Assembly: GCF_029867415.1 (NCBI RefSeq)
Contig: NC_081185.1
Span: 76,295,553-76,359,552, forward strand
Direction: 5' to 3'
Origin: Vicia villosa
Taxonomy: Eukaryota > Streptophyta > Magnoliopsida > Fabales > Fabaceae
DNA length: 64,000 bases
Positions 10,304-21,969 of this stretch are shown here, piece after piece. A model generated the notes under the pieces. It had not been told where the DNA came from. It saw only the letters and a list, made by a program, of their open reading frames with translations, and searched no databases. Position 1 is the first letter of the stretch; each line of letters begins with the position of its first letter. The translations under genes and the position numbers were made by a program.

Positions 10304-13292
10304 ATCTGCTGGAGAATTTAAGTTTGGAGGGAACCAGAAGGGCAAGATTATTGGCTCAGGAACCATAAGTATTGGTAACTCTCCTTCCATAACTAATGTT
10401 CTGCTAGTAGATGGATTAGCTCATAACTTATTGTCCATAAGTCAATTAAGTGACAATGGTTATGACATAATCTTCAATCAAAAGTCTTGCAAAGCTGTAA
10501 GTCAGAAGGATGGCTCAATCATATTTAGAGGCAAGAGAAAGAACAACATTTACAAGATTGATCTTCAAGATCTTAAGAATCAGAAGGTAACTTGTCTTAT
10601 GTCTGTTAGCGAAAAGCAATGGGTCTGGCACAGAAGATTAGGCCATGCTAGTTTGAGAAAGATTTCTCAAATTAACAAACTAAATCTAGTCAGAGGACTC
10701 CCTAATCTGAAATATAAATCAGACGCTCTTTGCGAAACATGTCAAAAAGGGAAGTTTTCCAAAGCTGCATTCAAGTCTAAGAATGTTGTCTCTTCCTCTA
10801 GGCCGCTAGAACTTCTGCACATTGATCTGTTTGGCCCAGTCAAAACAGCATTTGTCAGAGGGAAGAAATATGGATTAGTCATCGTAGATGATTATAGCCG
10901 ATGGACATGGGTAAAGTTCTTGAATCACAAGGATGAGTCACATACAGTGTTCTTTGACTTTTGCACTCAGATTCAATCTGAGAAAGAATGTAAAATCATA
11001 AAGGTCAGAAGTGATCATGGTGGCAAATTTGAGAACAGATTCTTTGAGATTTATTTCAAAGAAAATGGTATTGCCCATGATTTCTCTTGCCCTAGAACTC
11101 CACAGCAAAATGGAGTTGTAGATTGAAAGAATAGGACTCTACAAGAAATGGCCATAACCATGATCAATGAAACCAATATGGCTAAGCATTTCTGGGCAGA
11201 AGCAATAAACACTGCATGTTATATTCAGAATAGAATCTCTATCAGACCTATTCTAAATAAGACTCCTTATGAATTGTGGAAGAACAGAAAGCCCAACATT
11301 TCTTATTTCCATCCATTTGGATGTGTATGTTATATTCTGAACACTAAAGATCATCTGAATAAGTTTGATTCTAAGGCTCATAAGTGTTTCCTTCTTGGAT
11401 ATTCTGAACGCTCAAAAGGCTACATAGTATACAATACTAAAACATTGGTTGTTGAAGAATCAATCAATATCAGATTTGATGATAAGCTTGGTCTTGAAAA
11501 GCCAAAGCAGTTTGAGAATTTTGCAGATATTGAAATCTCTAACTCAGAAGCTGAAGAACCCAGAAGCAAAGTATCAGAAGATCTAGTTGCTGCTTCACTA
11601 GAGAATCTCAGAATTTCTAAAGAGACAACTATTAGAATATCTTCTAGACTCAACTCTGCTCACTCAGAAGATGTTATCATTGGAAAGAAGGAAGATCCTA
11701 TTAGAACAAGAGCATTCCTTAAGAACAATGCAGAATGTCAATTTGGTCTTGTATCTCTTATTGAGCCAACTTCTGTTGATCAAGCTCTAGAGGATGCTGA
11801 CTGGATAATTGCAATGCAAGAAGAATTAAATCAGTTTACAAGGAATGATGTTTGGGATCTTGTTCCAAGACCAAAAGGATTTAATATCATTGGTACGAAG
11901 TGGGTCTTCAAAAACAAGCTAAGAGAAAAAGGAGAAGTTGTAAGAAACAAAGCCAGACTGGTTGCTCAGGGCTATAGTCAGCAAGAAGGCATAGACTATA
12001 CAGAAACCTTTGCACCAGTGGCCAGGTTAGAATCTATTCGCTTATTGATTTCTTTTGCCACTAAACATAACATCACTCTGTATCAGATGGATGTTAAGAG
12101 TGCCTTCTTAAATGGTTATATAGATGAGGAAGTTTATGTCCACCAACCTCTAGGTTTTGAAGACTCTAAGTCTCCAGAACATGTTTTTAAACTAAAGAAG
12201 TCATTATACGGATTGAAGCAAGCTCCTAGAGCTTGGTATGAAAGATTAAGTTCTTTCCTTCTGGATAATGGTTTCACTAGAGGAAAAGTGGATAATACTC
12301 TCTTTTATAAAACCTTTAAAAAGGATATTTTAATTTACCAAATTTATGTTGATGATATTATCTTTGGAACATCTAATGCTACACTTGGAAATGAGTTTGC
12401 TAAGTCTATGCAGGCTGAGTTTAAAATGAGCATGATGGGAGAACTCAAGTATTTCCTTGGGATCCAGATCAATCAAACTTCTGAAGGAACTTACGTTCAT
12501 CAGACCAAGTATGTGAAAGAACTTCTGAAGAAGTTTAATCTTTCTGAAAGCAAGGAAGCAAAAACTCATATGCATCCAACGTGTGTCCTAGGTAAGGATG
12601 AGGTAAGTAAGAAGGTAGATCAGAAGCTCTACAGAGGTATGATTGGATCTCTTCTATATCTTACTGCTTCTAGACCTGATATTTTATTCAGTGTTTGTCT
12701 GTGTGCAAGATTCCAATCAGATCCTAGAGAATCTCACTTAACAGCTGTTAAGAGAATTCTGAGGTATCTGAAAGGTACTACTAATGTTGGTTTAGTCTAC
12801 AGAAGATCTGAAGAATACAACTTAGTAGGATTTTGTGATGCTGATTACGCTGGAGATAAAGTCGAAAGGAAAAGTACTTCTGGAAGTTGTCAATTTCTTG
12901 GAAGTCACCTGACCTCCTGGTACAGCAAGAAGCAAGCTACAATTGCCCTCTCTAAAACAAAAGCAGAATATGTTGCTGCTGCTGGGTGTAGTACACAGAT
13001 GCTCTGGATGAAGAGTCAGCTAGAAGATTATCAGATATATGAGAGTAACATTCCTATCTTCTGTGATAATACTTCTGCTATCTGTTTATCTAAGAATCCA
13101 ATCTTACATTCCAAAGCTAAACATATTGAGATTAAAAATCATTTCATTAGGGACTATGTTCAGAAGGGTGTTCTTTCTTTAAACTTCATTGATACAGACC
13201 ATCAATGGGCTGATATCTTTACAAAACCCCTTGCTGAAGATAGGTTTAAGTTCATTCTGAAGAATATCAGTATGGATTTATGCCCAGAATGA
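10182..13292 (+). pseudogene. Copia-1 pol pseudogene (PR-IN-RT-RH)
   Basis: The pol frame opens inside gag and overlaps its last 120 or so bases in the +1 frame. Protease has DSGCSRHMTG (from 10242). A gag-pre-integrase Cys/His region follows. The integrase core keeps its first two Asp residues, but the third catalytic residue is Asp instead of Glu and is followed at once by a TGA stop (11124-11126). The frame then runs open to 13292 with a full reverse transcriptase including YVDD (12345-12356), RNase H, and the TKPLAEDRF-type C-terminus. One stop is therefore the main lesion, beside substitutions. It is followed by 488 bp before the env-like ORF. Confidence 0.92.
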
Positions 13293-13780
13293 AAGGATGA
13301 GAAGTTCTGATATATGGATTAGATTTGAAATGATTTATTTTATAAGAAGTTCTGATGTTGATCAGTTAGATATTCTGATTCTGTTATTACTAACATTTCA
13401 TATGTCTAAGTTGATTCAGAATCTCTTTTAAAGCAAAACAGTTGTCACCAGCTATTCCAGATGTTGAACACGTGTTCACTTTATTTGGACATGCACGCGT
13501 GCAGTTGAGGAGACGCTGCCCTAGGTAACTGTGCAAATCATTTCAAATATCACGTTATCTCTCCTAACGTCACTATACATTAAATGCATTTGATTCTATG
13601 TTTTTTTCTGTAAACCTGTTCATTCAGAAACATATTGCATAATCCGTGCCTATATAATCTCTTTCTCATAACATTTCATCTCTTTACATTCTCTCTCTTT
13701 GTTCATTGTCATTGTGTGTTCATCTTTCTCTTGTTTTTGCATAAACCCTAGTTTCTAAAACTGAATCTTAGTGTGAATCC
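13293..13780 (+). other. Copia-1 pol/env-like spacer with TATA-like box
   Basis: Non-coding. A CCTATATAATC sequence at about 13649-13659 lies some 125 bp before the ATG of the env-like ORF, and pyrimidine-rich leader-like sequence follows (13665-13740). This could be an internal promoter, or the pyrimidine stretch could serve a splice acceptor. Neither is demonstrated. Confidence 0.4.
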
Positions 13781-16100
13781 ATGGCTTCATCTTCTAATGT
13801 TCAACGCAAGGTATATTCGTAACATCAAATTCATCAAAAGAGATCTGCATTCACTCCTTTGAAGACTTGTTCGATTCCTGTTAATGAACTGGAGGTTCTC
13901 TGCGAAACCATGGTGGATTTTGAAAGTCTTATGGCACATGATTTCAAAACCAAAACTGCAATGTTAGTACAAGAATGGTCTAACTACTTTGAGAGGTTGA
14001 TTGGACCAGTTTATCCTTTGTTGGTTAAGGATTTTTGGACGCATGCAACGATTACTCCAACTGCTATCATCTCTTTCGTGCTAGGGCATGACGTTGTTGT
14101 AACTAAGAAACTGATAAGGAAGTTGTATGGTCTTGATGGTTTGAATGGATTCACTGGTACTCTTCATGGAAGAACTGATTGGGAGAACGTTGATCGTGAG
14201 TTGTTCTCTTCTGGTATTGCATCTCCATTCAACACTGCCTTGAAGCCTTCCTGCAGAGTAAGGGCTGAGATCATTCTGGGATCTCTCTATCATAGGAAAC
14301 ATTCAAGCGCTGCTACCTATGTCAATCAGGATCAGAAGTACATAATATTCTGCATTGAAAAAGGAATGAAAGTCAATTTACCACACATTCGTTTTCAACA
14401 TCTGAAGACTAACGTTGAAGAATCAAGAGATGAAGAACGTCAGAAGAACCCCAACCTCAAAAGGAATACTATCCCTCTTGGAAGATTGATTTCAGATATT
14501 CTGATTGAGAGTGGGTTGATAGAAGTTCTGAGAACATCTGGTCCCTGTAAGCTCTTGACTACTATCCAAGGAGTCATTCTGAATGCTCATTCTCTAAAAA
14601 GGATGCAGCTGATTGAAGAAGTGATTACTCCTCCAACAATGTTTCCAGATATTCTGACGAGAAGAACTCCTGTTGTGAGTTTCTCTCACTTGTTCAAAGA
14701 GGAGCTAGACAAATCTGTCAAACGCTAAGTCATGCGTTAAAGCTCAAACTTCTGTTGATCCTACGTGGATTCGAGGAAGAACTCTTCCATCTCTGGATGA
14801 GTTAAGAAAGAATGAAAAGAAGAAGAAAGAAAATAAATTGAAGAGAAAGGCCACAGAAGCAGGACTTGATGCTAAGCCAGCAAAGAAGCAGAAGAACCCC
14901 TTCGATTCTCTCAAAGTACAATCTGATGAATACCTTGAAAAACGCATTCATAAAGCTTTTCTTGCAGATTCTTCTGCCCTTCCCCCTCAGAAAAAGCCTC
15001 CTCCTTATGTAACTCCATCCTCTTCTTCAACCTTAAACAGAAACCAACCAATTCCTTCTACACCTTTTATGAACCCTCAACCACTAAATGCTATCCCCCA
15101 AACTCCTTCTGAAAATTTTCTTTCATCCACCCCCACACGAGATTCTTCATCTTCATTAACCTCTTCCATCACCCCTGCTTTGCTATCCAGAGAATTTAAA
15201 CCTTACTGTCTTCTTTACCCTGATTATCGTTTCACCTTCAATCCTCCTGAACCATCGATTGGTGTTAGTTATTACATGCTAATGGATAAAGTAGGAATAG
15301 GGTTGGATACTCTGAGAGCTGCTTATGACTCCAATTTGGATCATGCTGCTTCTAGAGCTTTGTGGAGAATCTTTGAGAAGGACATTCAGAATGATATTCT
15401 GAACATCCAGAAGAGATGCTTGGCTGCTGCACCTGAATCTTCTGGTTACTTTTTGGATTTAGATGGTGGTCAGTACTATCATCCCATCAGAAACTGGATA
15501 TCTCTTGAGGAGAAGAAGTTTGTTGATGAGCTCGAGGAAGTGCATCCACTTGCAATGGTTGTGTGGAAGCCCCATTATAGTGTTCTGACTGGAGACTTTC
15601 TGTCAATATTCAACTGGTTAAGGGAGAATCCCTCTGCTAAGGCACCAGATATGGTATATCCAGAAGTTGAATACCCTTCAGAACCTTCTGCTCATACACC
15701 TCCAAAGAATTTGGTTGAAATTCTTAAGGCTCTTGAGAATTCAGAAGCTGCTCTCCCTGCTCTTGATTATGCTGAAGCTGATGCTGAGAATCAAGTTGCT
15801 GAGAATCAAACTGCTGAGAAACTTCCTGTTCAGGAAAATCAAGATGATGTTCTCATGATTGATGCTGCTGTTGAGAATCCCACTCCTCTTTTGGACAATA
15901 GCGTTGATGCTTATTCTGCTGGTCCTTTTGTTCTGATGAACACTATGAAGGTTCTTCAACAGAATCAAGCTGATCTTGCTTCTCGTCTGGATAGGCATGA
16001 GGATACTCACAATGAGTTTCGATCATTTATGAAGACGCAGACAGAAAGCACTGCTGAGATTCATAACCTTCTGGCCAAGATAGTTTCTAAGCTAGGCTAG
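13781..16100 (+). pseudogene. Copia-1 env-like third ORF, broken
   Basis: ATG at 13781, in-frame TAA at 13820-13822, then open to a frame break near 14726, then open in another frame to TAG at 16098-16100. The N-terminal part (about 13860-14720) matches the putative plant transposon protein family common in SIRE elements ('AEIILGSLYHRK' region). The middle is Pro/Ser-rich. The C-terminus (about 15900-16090) looks like a coiled coil. I see no clear signal peptide or transmembrane helix, so 'env' is a label of position, not function. The intact-frame part of Copia-2's copy is at 50075-50961. Confidence 0.8.
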
Positions 16101-17075
16101 TCGTAGTCTGTTTGGTCTTAGTTGTTTTCTTGTTTCTTGCATCTGTTTCTTGCATCTGCTTCTACTCTTTTGTACCTTCTGATATTTTGTTGAATCAATG
16201 AAATATTATCTTCTTCACTTTATGTTGTTTTATCATCTGAATCTTTTTAAATGCTTTTTGATGTTATGACAAAAAGGGGGAGAAACATGATAATTGATAT
16301 GGTTTATTATATCACTTGCTGGGATTAAGTCTCAACATTCCTAACATTATTTGCAAGTTTCTATGTCTTTGAGATTTTTTGCAGGATTAAAGATATTATG
16401 AAAAAGCTCAACATGAGAAGCAAATACATGGGGAAAAGCAATTCTATAAAGAAGCATGTCTTGGAAAGTTGAAGCAAGCTTAGTGTTGTGAAGCTTCAAG
16501 ATCAGAAGAAAGAAGATTGTTCTGATATTCTCGTGGCAGAATATGCTTTGATACATTTTCTTCTCTCATATGCTCTGATACATATTCTTCTTTAAGAATC
16601 TATCAAAGTTTGCTCTGATACATGTTCTTTCTTTAAGGAATGCTCTGAATCATTCATGCTATGATTACTTTTATCTAGTTTGTTCTGAAACATTTCAGGA
16701 TGTAAAGACGCTCTAATGACGCTTTGATACATTCAAGAATGTTCTGATACAATCAAGCATGCTATGAATCAAGAAGAAATTCAAAGCTCTGAAGCTGTCC
16801 TATGGAAGCTAGAAGCAGAAGCTCGGAATGTTCTGAAGTTCTAGGCAAAGTGAACGTCTCTACCGAAATGGAAAATACTCAGGGAAGTCTTTTATTTATA
16901 AATTCTTCTAGTATTTATTTCAGGGGGAGATTGTTAATCTAAGGGGGAGACATATTCACACACTCTGATTATATGCTTATGCTATATCTGTGTAATTGTC
17001 TTTGGTCATCTGTTATTCTGATTGCAAATTCATACCAATTATATATGTTTTTGTCATCATCAAAAAGGGGGAGAT
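16101..17075 (+). other. Copia-1 3' untranslated region with several polypurine tracts
   Basis: The functional tract is AAAAAGGGGGAGAT (17062-17075), ending at the LTR. Earlier copies are AAAAAGGGGG at 16271-16280 and GGGGGAGA at 16923-16930 and 16943-16950. From 16500 to 16780 the phrase TCTGATACAT recurs loosely about eight times. No gene. Confidence 0.75.
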
Positions 17076-18205
17076 TGTTAGAACAAGATTTGTTCTGATC
17101 AATATTCTTAGTTTTGATGATAACAATGTATATGAATTTTGTATAAGATAATGCGATACTCTAATCCTTTACATTTTCCATTTCAGGAATTATATAAGGA
17201 GTACGCACAATTCAGCGCTAGAAGCACTGACTCAAAAGGTTCAAGTATGCAACATCAGAACATGCTCTCGCAAGACATCAGAAGATGGTCAAGCAGAATC
17301 AGAACATGGTCTATGAAGCATCAGAAGAACATGAGATCAGAAGCCGAAGCACTGAAGTTCTTATGGTATCACGCTAAAGCACTTCAAAGTCAGAAGACAA
17401 GAAGATGCTCTGCACCAAGCTGATTGACTCTAATTATTCAAATGTTGTATCTACAAAGATCAGATCAGAAGCAAGTACAAGATGACAGGCTACGCTGACT
17501 GAAAAAAGGAACGTTAGAAGCTACAAAAGGCAAAGTCAGTAGAAGCAATAAAAGCAAGGCTCGAGGTAGTTGACAAAAGAGTGAAACATTAAATGCAGAG
17601 TTGTACGGAACACGCAACGCATTAAATGCTCCCAACGGTCATCTTCTCAAACGCCTATAAATAGAAGTTCTGATGAGAAGCTGAATACACAACTCTTGCG
17701 CAAAAATACAGAAACACTGTCAAATTCAAAAGCTGTCAAACTTCATCTTCAAACTCACTTCACTTGTAATATCTTAGTGAGATTTAAGCTTAGAACTTAA
17801 GAGAAATATCACAGTTGTGATTATTGATTTTTAAGAAGCATTTGAATACTCTTGTAAACATTTATTTTACATTGATTTGTAAAAGGTTCCTAGAGTGATC
17901 AAGTTGTGATCAGTAGACTCTAGAAGACTTAGAAGTTTCTAAGTGGTGTATTTCCTATAGTGATCAAGGTGTGATCAGTATACTTTAGAAGACTTAGAGT
18001 GTTTCTAAGTGGATAACCATTGTAATCAAGATTGATTAGTGGATTAAATCCTCAGTTGAGGTAAATCACTCTAAGGGGGTGGACTGGAGTAGTTTCGTTA
18101 ACAACGAACCAGTATAAAAATAACTGTGTTATTTGTTTTTATCTTAAGAGTTTTTTAAGTTACACTTATTTAAACCCCCCTTTCTAAGTGTTTTTCTATC
18201 CTTCA
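17076..18205 (+). repeat. Copia-1 3' LTR
   Basis: 1130 bp, TGTTAGAAC...ATCCTTCA, followed by the target duplicate GATAG (18206-18210). It carries the 65 or so bases missing from the 5' copy, and TATAAATA at 17656-17663. Apart from that gap the two LTRs differ by scattered substitutions. Confidence 0.92.
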
Positions 18206-18379
18206 GATAGGACCATTACAAAGTTCAAATACAATCCAAGAAATTCTACAAGAAATCTATACAATACCCCAAATCTAGTCTACAATGGAGTCTATGCTGA
18301 CGCCATGCTAAAGTTTACCCAAGCCGTGCCTTGCTTTCCATACATCAACCAGCTGCAACTTCAAACCGACGAAGCCGGC
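18206..18379 (+). repeat. Target duplicate and continuation of the interrupted old LTR
   Basis: GATAG, then about 170 bp that would join 7259 directly if Copia-1 were absent. It ends where a new LTR starts at 18380. There is no coding signal. Confidence 0.5.
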
Positions 18380-21300
18380 TGTCATACCCCAAAATTTGCC
18401 CACCTTTTCAAAAAAGAAAAAAAAATTCGAAATTATTTTCAAAATTGGATTTTTATAAAATCTTGGATTCATTTACATTGACATCCTGAATTTTACAAAT
18501 ATTCGATTTAAAGTCTATTTTAAAAATATAATAGTTTACTCTTAAATTGTTATATTTTAATAAATAGCAAAATGCTGGCTGACACTTCATAAACCTTCAA
18601 TTGGCTTTTTATTTCGAATAAGTAATATAGCACAATTGGTAAGGAAGTAAGGTTTGCAGGTATAAGGTCCTGGGTTTGAATCCCACTTCCGACTTTTTTC
18701 CTTTTATTTCTTTCTAACTTTAATTTTAATTTTTATTTCAAAAATCACAAAAAAATGTATTTTTTTTATTTTTTAATTGAATTTTCGTTTTTTTTAAATT
18801 AAACATATTTTTTATATTCAGTTTTATGCTTTTATTCACTTTTTATTCAAAAATAACCAAAAACAAATTATATATATTATTAGGTAGCTTTTTATAATTA
18901 TTTTTAGTTTTATTTTATTATTTAGAGATTTCTAATTCTTTCCAAAGCAGTAAAGAGACAAAATCATTCAACCTTCCGAAACAACTTCAAGACAAAATCT
19001 TCAAAAATTTGAAGGGAATTAATCATGGGACAAGACTCTTGATGTCAGTAAATTAGTTGGTCCAATTCCATATTGAGCATTTTTCTTTCACCATAAGAAC
19101 AATTCCAGTCGCACAAAAATCTCCACTCTGTACATATTTTTACACCTTCTCACCACAAACCAAGACACCACGTACAAACCCTCACTCTCACAAATCTCTA
19201 ACCCTTCCACAAACCAAGTAAAACCAACCATACACAAACTTTCTGCAAAATTCCTATTAGTAACAGTCCTTCAAACATAAACCAAATCCTTCACACTAAA
19301 CACCATCAATTTTCTAACACAAACCGATTTGTCACTAACATAACATTCTTCATCAATCTAATCATAAAAAACAAATATTTGCACTAACAACATTTGCAGA
19401 TTCAGGTACAAAAAGGGATCAGATTCAAGGATCGGACAGAAGAAAAAGAAAGATCTCGAAACTGACTCAAAGCAGAGCCAAACCGCACGTCCCGTTTCCG
19501 ACAACTCCCTCCGCTCGCGGAAGATCCGACGTACCCTTCCAGATGTTCATGTTTGCGTTCACGCATGTTGCCGTAATCGTCATTGGAAAGAAAGAAGGAG
19601 ATTAAAAGAAGCTGACGAGAGAGACACACCAAGCCACCGAAAATCAAACGGAAGAAGTGCAACTGTATTCGCTCTCCGATCCGCGTTTAGCAGCGCCCTG
19701 CCTGTTCGCCGAAAACGCGGACAACTACCACCCCTTCAGATCTGTGCCGGCCACGATGATGTCGGTAACTCTTTCCATTTCTCATGCTTTATTTCTTGTT
19801 GCTTGATTGATCATGTTTGCATAATATGAAGGATCCATGATCCATCTTTGAGATAAGAAAAAGATAAAGTTTGTGTGGTTGTTGTTCTAGCATAGAGATG
19901 AGATGAAAATTCTGTTGAATAGAGAAAGAAGGATGAGATCTTTGACTAAATGTTTTGCCATTTTATCTATTTTGATTTATTTTATGAGCCACGTGTCATT
20001 TGGCCATTAGTGCATTTTTTTAAAGTAAAACTATAGTTGATAGTATTCTTATTATTATTTCTTGGTCACATTTGTTTTAATTAAAAAAGAGAAAACAAAA
20101 GCAAGTGACGCTGGTAGATTAAAATTTTTTTTTATTTCATGTAAATCTCTATTTTGAGTTTATTTTCACCTTTAAAAATCCAAAAAAATGTTTTTATAGT
20201 TTATCTTTAAACAGTTTTGTTCAATTAAATTATTTAAATTTAATTTAGTTAATACCCATGCAATTTCTTTTTATACATGTTTTTTAATGTTTTTTTCTCT
20301 CTAGAATTTAATGTTTTTTTTTTTTTGTTAATTTGTGGATAAATATTTGTTAGTAATCTTTACCCTTTATTCATATATTATTTTATACACGTATCTATTG
20401 CTAACATTTGTTGTTGATTGCGAGGTACTACACTTGAGGCGTTCGGATTATTTTCATGGACAATTACAACTTATTTAATTTTGCGCACTCACTTTTCATT
20501 CGGTTGTTGTAATAATTTCCTATCCCCGTTCGTTTTTTGTTGTAATTCCCCTCCCTGAAGCCCTGTAATAGCGTAGGACATTTTATTTTCCGCTCTTTAC
20601 TTTCTGCACCTTATAACTGCTTAGATGTATGGTTAATAGGATTGTATGGCAAGATAATAACTGGACATAGCTAATTAACTCAAGATAAATATTTGAATTA
20701 ACACACTTGCACTCACTCACCCCTAGGGTACGCCTCTCTTTGGTTGCCTTCGATTATAAGGTCGTGTCCCTCGAATGTAGAGGTACCTATTAGCAAAAGT
20801 CCCTCATCTAAAAAATCATCGCAAAGATCATAAGTCCCTCGATGACCCACGATGTTGCCTATGATGACATGATCTAGTCCCTCGAATGGTTGCCTACGAA
20901 AACGATGATTGTCCCTTCGAACTTGCTAAAGGTACCTTTACCGGTTGCCTTCAGACGACCCGATGACCCTTCGATGACCCGCACGTCCAATATAACCAGG
21001 ATTTCCTACTTCTATATAGTATGGATGATCCTAGGAATCGTAAAAAGCATAGAAAAAGACTAATTTAGGGTAGTGCTCTTAATATGCTTAGCTCGATTAA
21101 AAAAAAAACTCTTTCTCAATACTCTTTCAAAGACTAAGGCTACGCATTTATGCTAAAGTCCTTAAGTCCTTTTTCAATTTAAATCAAGCAAAACAAACAT
21201 GAGCTAAGTAAATTAAGAGCCCGTAGATAACTACGGATGAAAAGGGTGCTTGCACCTTTCCTTTTCATAACTTACCCCCCGAGCCCGTTTTCTTTCAAAT

Positions 21301-21426
21301 AAGGTCTTTTTCTGTACTTTTTACCTTTCCTAACATTGGACAAAATAAAAGTCGGTGGCGACTCATGCTCACCGCAACATTGTTGTTTTAAAAAAAATAA
21401 AAGTCAGTTCACCGAGTTACACTGGC
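18380..21426 (+). repeat. Ty3-type LTR, plus orientation
   Basis: Starts TGTCATACCCCAAAATTTGCC. A tRNA-like segment lies 247 bp inside. T-rich and AT-rich sequence fills 18700-20400. A run of CGATGACCC/CCTCGAATG-type short repeats occupies 20730-21000. Near the end are the group's shared U5 marks: GGTGCTTGCACC (21245-21256) and the partial primer-site copy TGGCGACTC (21356-21364). The 3' end near 21426 is estimated by comparison with the minus-strand LTR. No convincing primer site follows (the next bases read CTGGCAACCACC). Confidence 0.7.
18627..18695 (+). other. tRNA-like segment inside the plus LTR
   Basis: TAGCACAATTGG fits an A box, and GGGTTTGAATCCC gives a T-arm-like stem with a B-box-like core (one mismatch from consensus). 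The spacing of about 40 bp suits a tRNA. It probably descends from a tRNA or SINE head rather than being a working gene. Confidence 0.5.
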
Positions 21427-21969
21427 AACCACCAAACCTTGTAATTCGCAACAACATATCAAAACTGGTGCTACAAAAAAAGAATTCGGGAAGAGATTGA
21501 CATATCAGAGAAAACGAGTAGAAAAGAAAGGAAGAATACGTAACAGAATGGGGAATTCACCGATAACCGAATCATAACAAACTTTCTCTCCAAGATTCAA
21601 TCTCCAGAACTCTTCTTTAATCGACGGTTCTTCACCACCGAATCATAACTCTGAATCTTGGATCTTCTTGATCCTTCAACAAGAACCTCCAGCAACCACT
21701 TCTTGATCTTCTTAGATCTTCTTTTATCAGTGCCCACACCCTTCATGATGTCCTTCAACCTAAGTTCAGTTAACTCTAAGCGAGCATCCATCCTTTAAGA
21801 GGAGTTTGAGGTGAATGAGGAATCAATGAGGTGTTTGGACATGTCAGTCACTTTAACTTTTGTATTTGGTGTCAGATCACACGATCTTTGTTCTTTTGTT
21901 AAGGATCTTTTTGATCCGCAATCCTTTCTTTTCAGGCTTTTCATTTTTTCCCTAATTTTTTACTGGACA
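21427..21969 (-). other. Junction region; possible gag N-terminus on the minus strand
   Basis: On the minus strand, 21791 to 21597 reads as a 64-residue frame starting MDARLELTELRLKDIMKG, rich in Lys, Arg and Leu, which resembles the helical start of some Ty3 gag proteins. It ends by a stop and nothing recognisable follows. The rest of the stretch has no clear feature. It separates the two opposed Ty3 LTR units. Confidence 0.25.

Larger units (their letters stand above)
7260..18205 (+). mobile_element. Copia-1: full-length SIRE/Maximus-type Ty1/copia retrotransposon, inactive
   Basis: Full architecture: 5' LTR, Met-tRNA-type primer site, gag, pol (protease, integrase, reverse transcriptase, RNase H), an extra env-like ORF, polypurine tract, 3' LTR. 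It is flanked by GATAG on both sides. The domain order with integrase before reverse transcriptase shows Copia, and the additional ORF after pol is the mark of the SIRE/Maximus lineage. Every ORF carries stops or frameshifts, so it cannot move alone. It is inserted in the LTR of the older Ty3-like element. Copia-2 (from 43079) is a close relative. Confidence 0.92.

Noticed and set aside
18627..18695. A functional tRNA gene
   Set aside because: No paired acceptor stem or recognisable anticodon arm, B box off consensus, inside an LTR.
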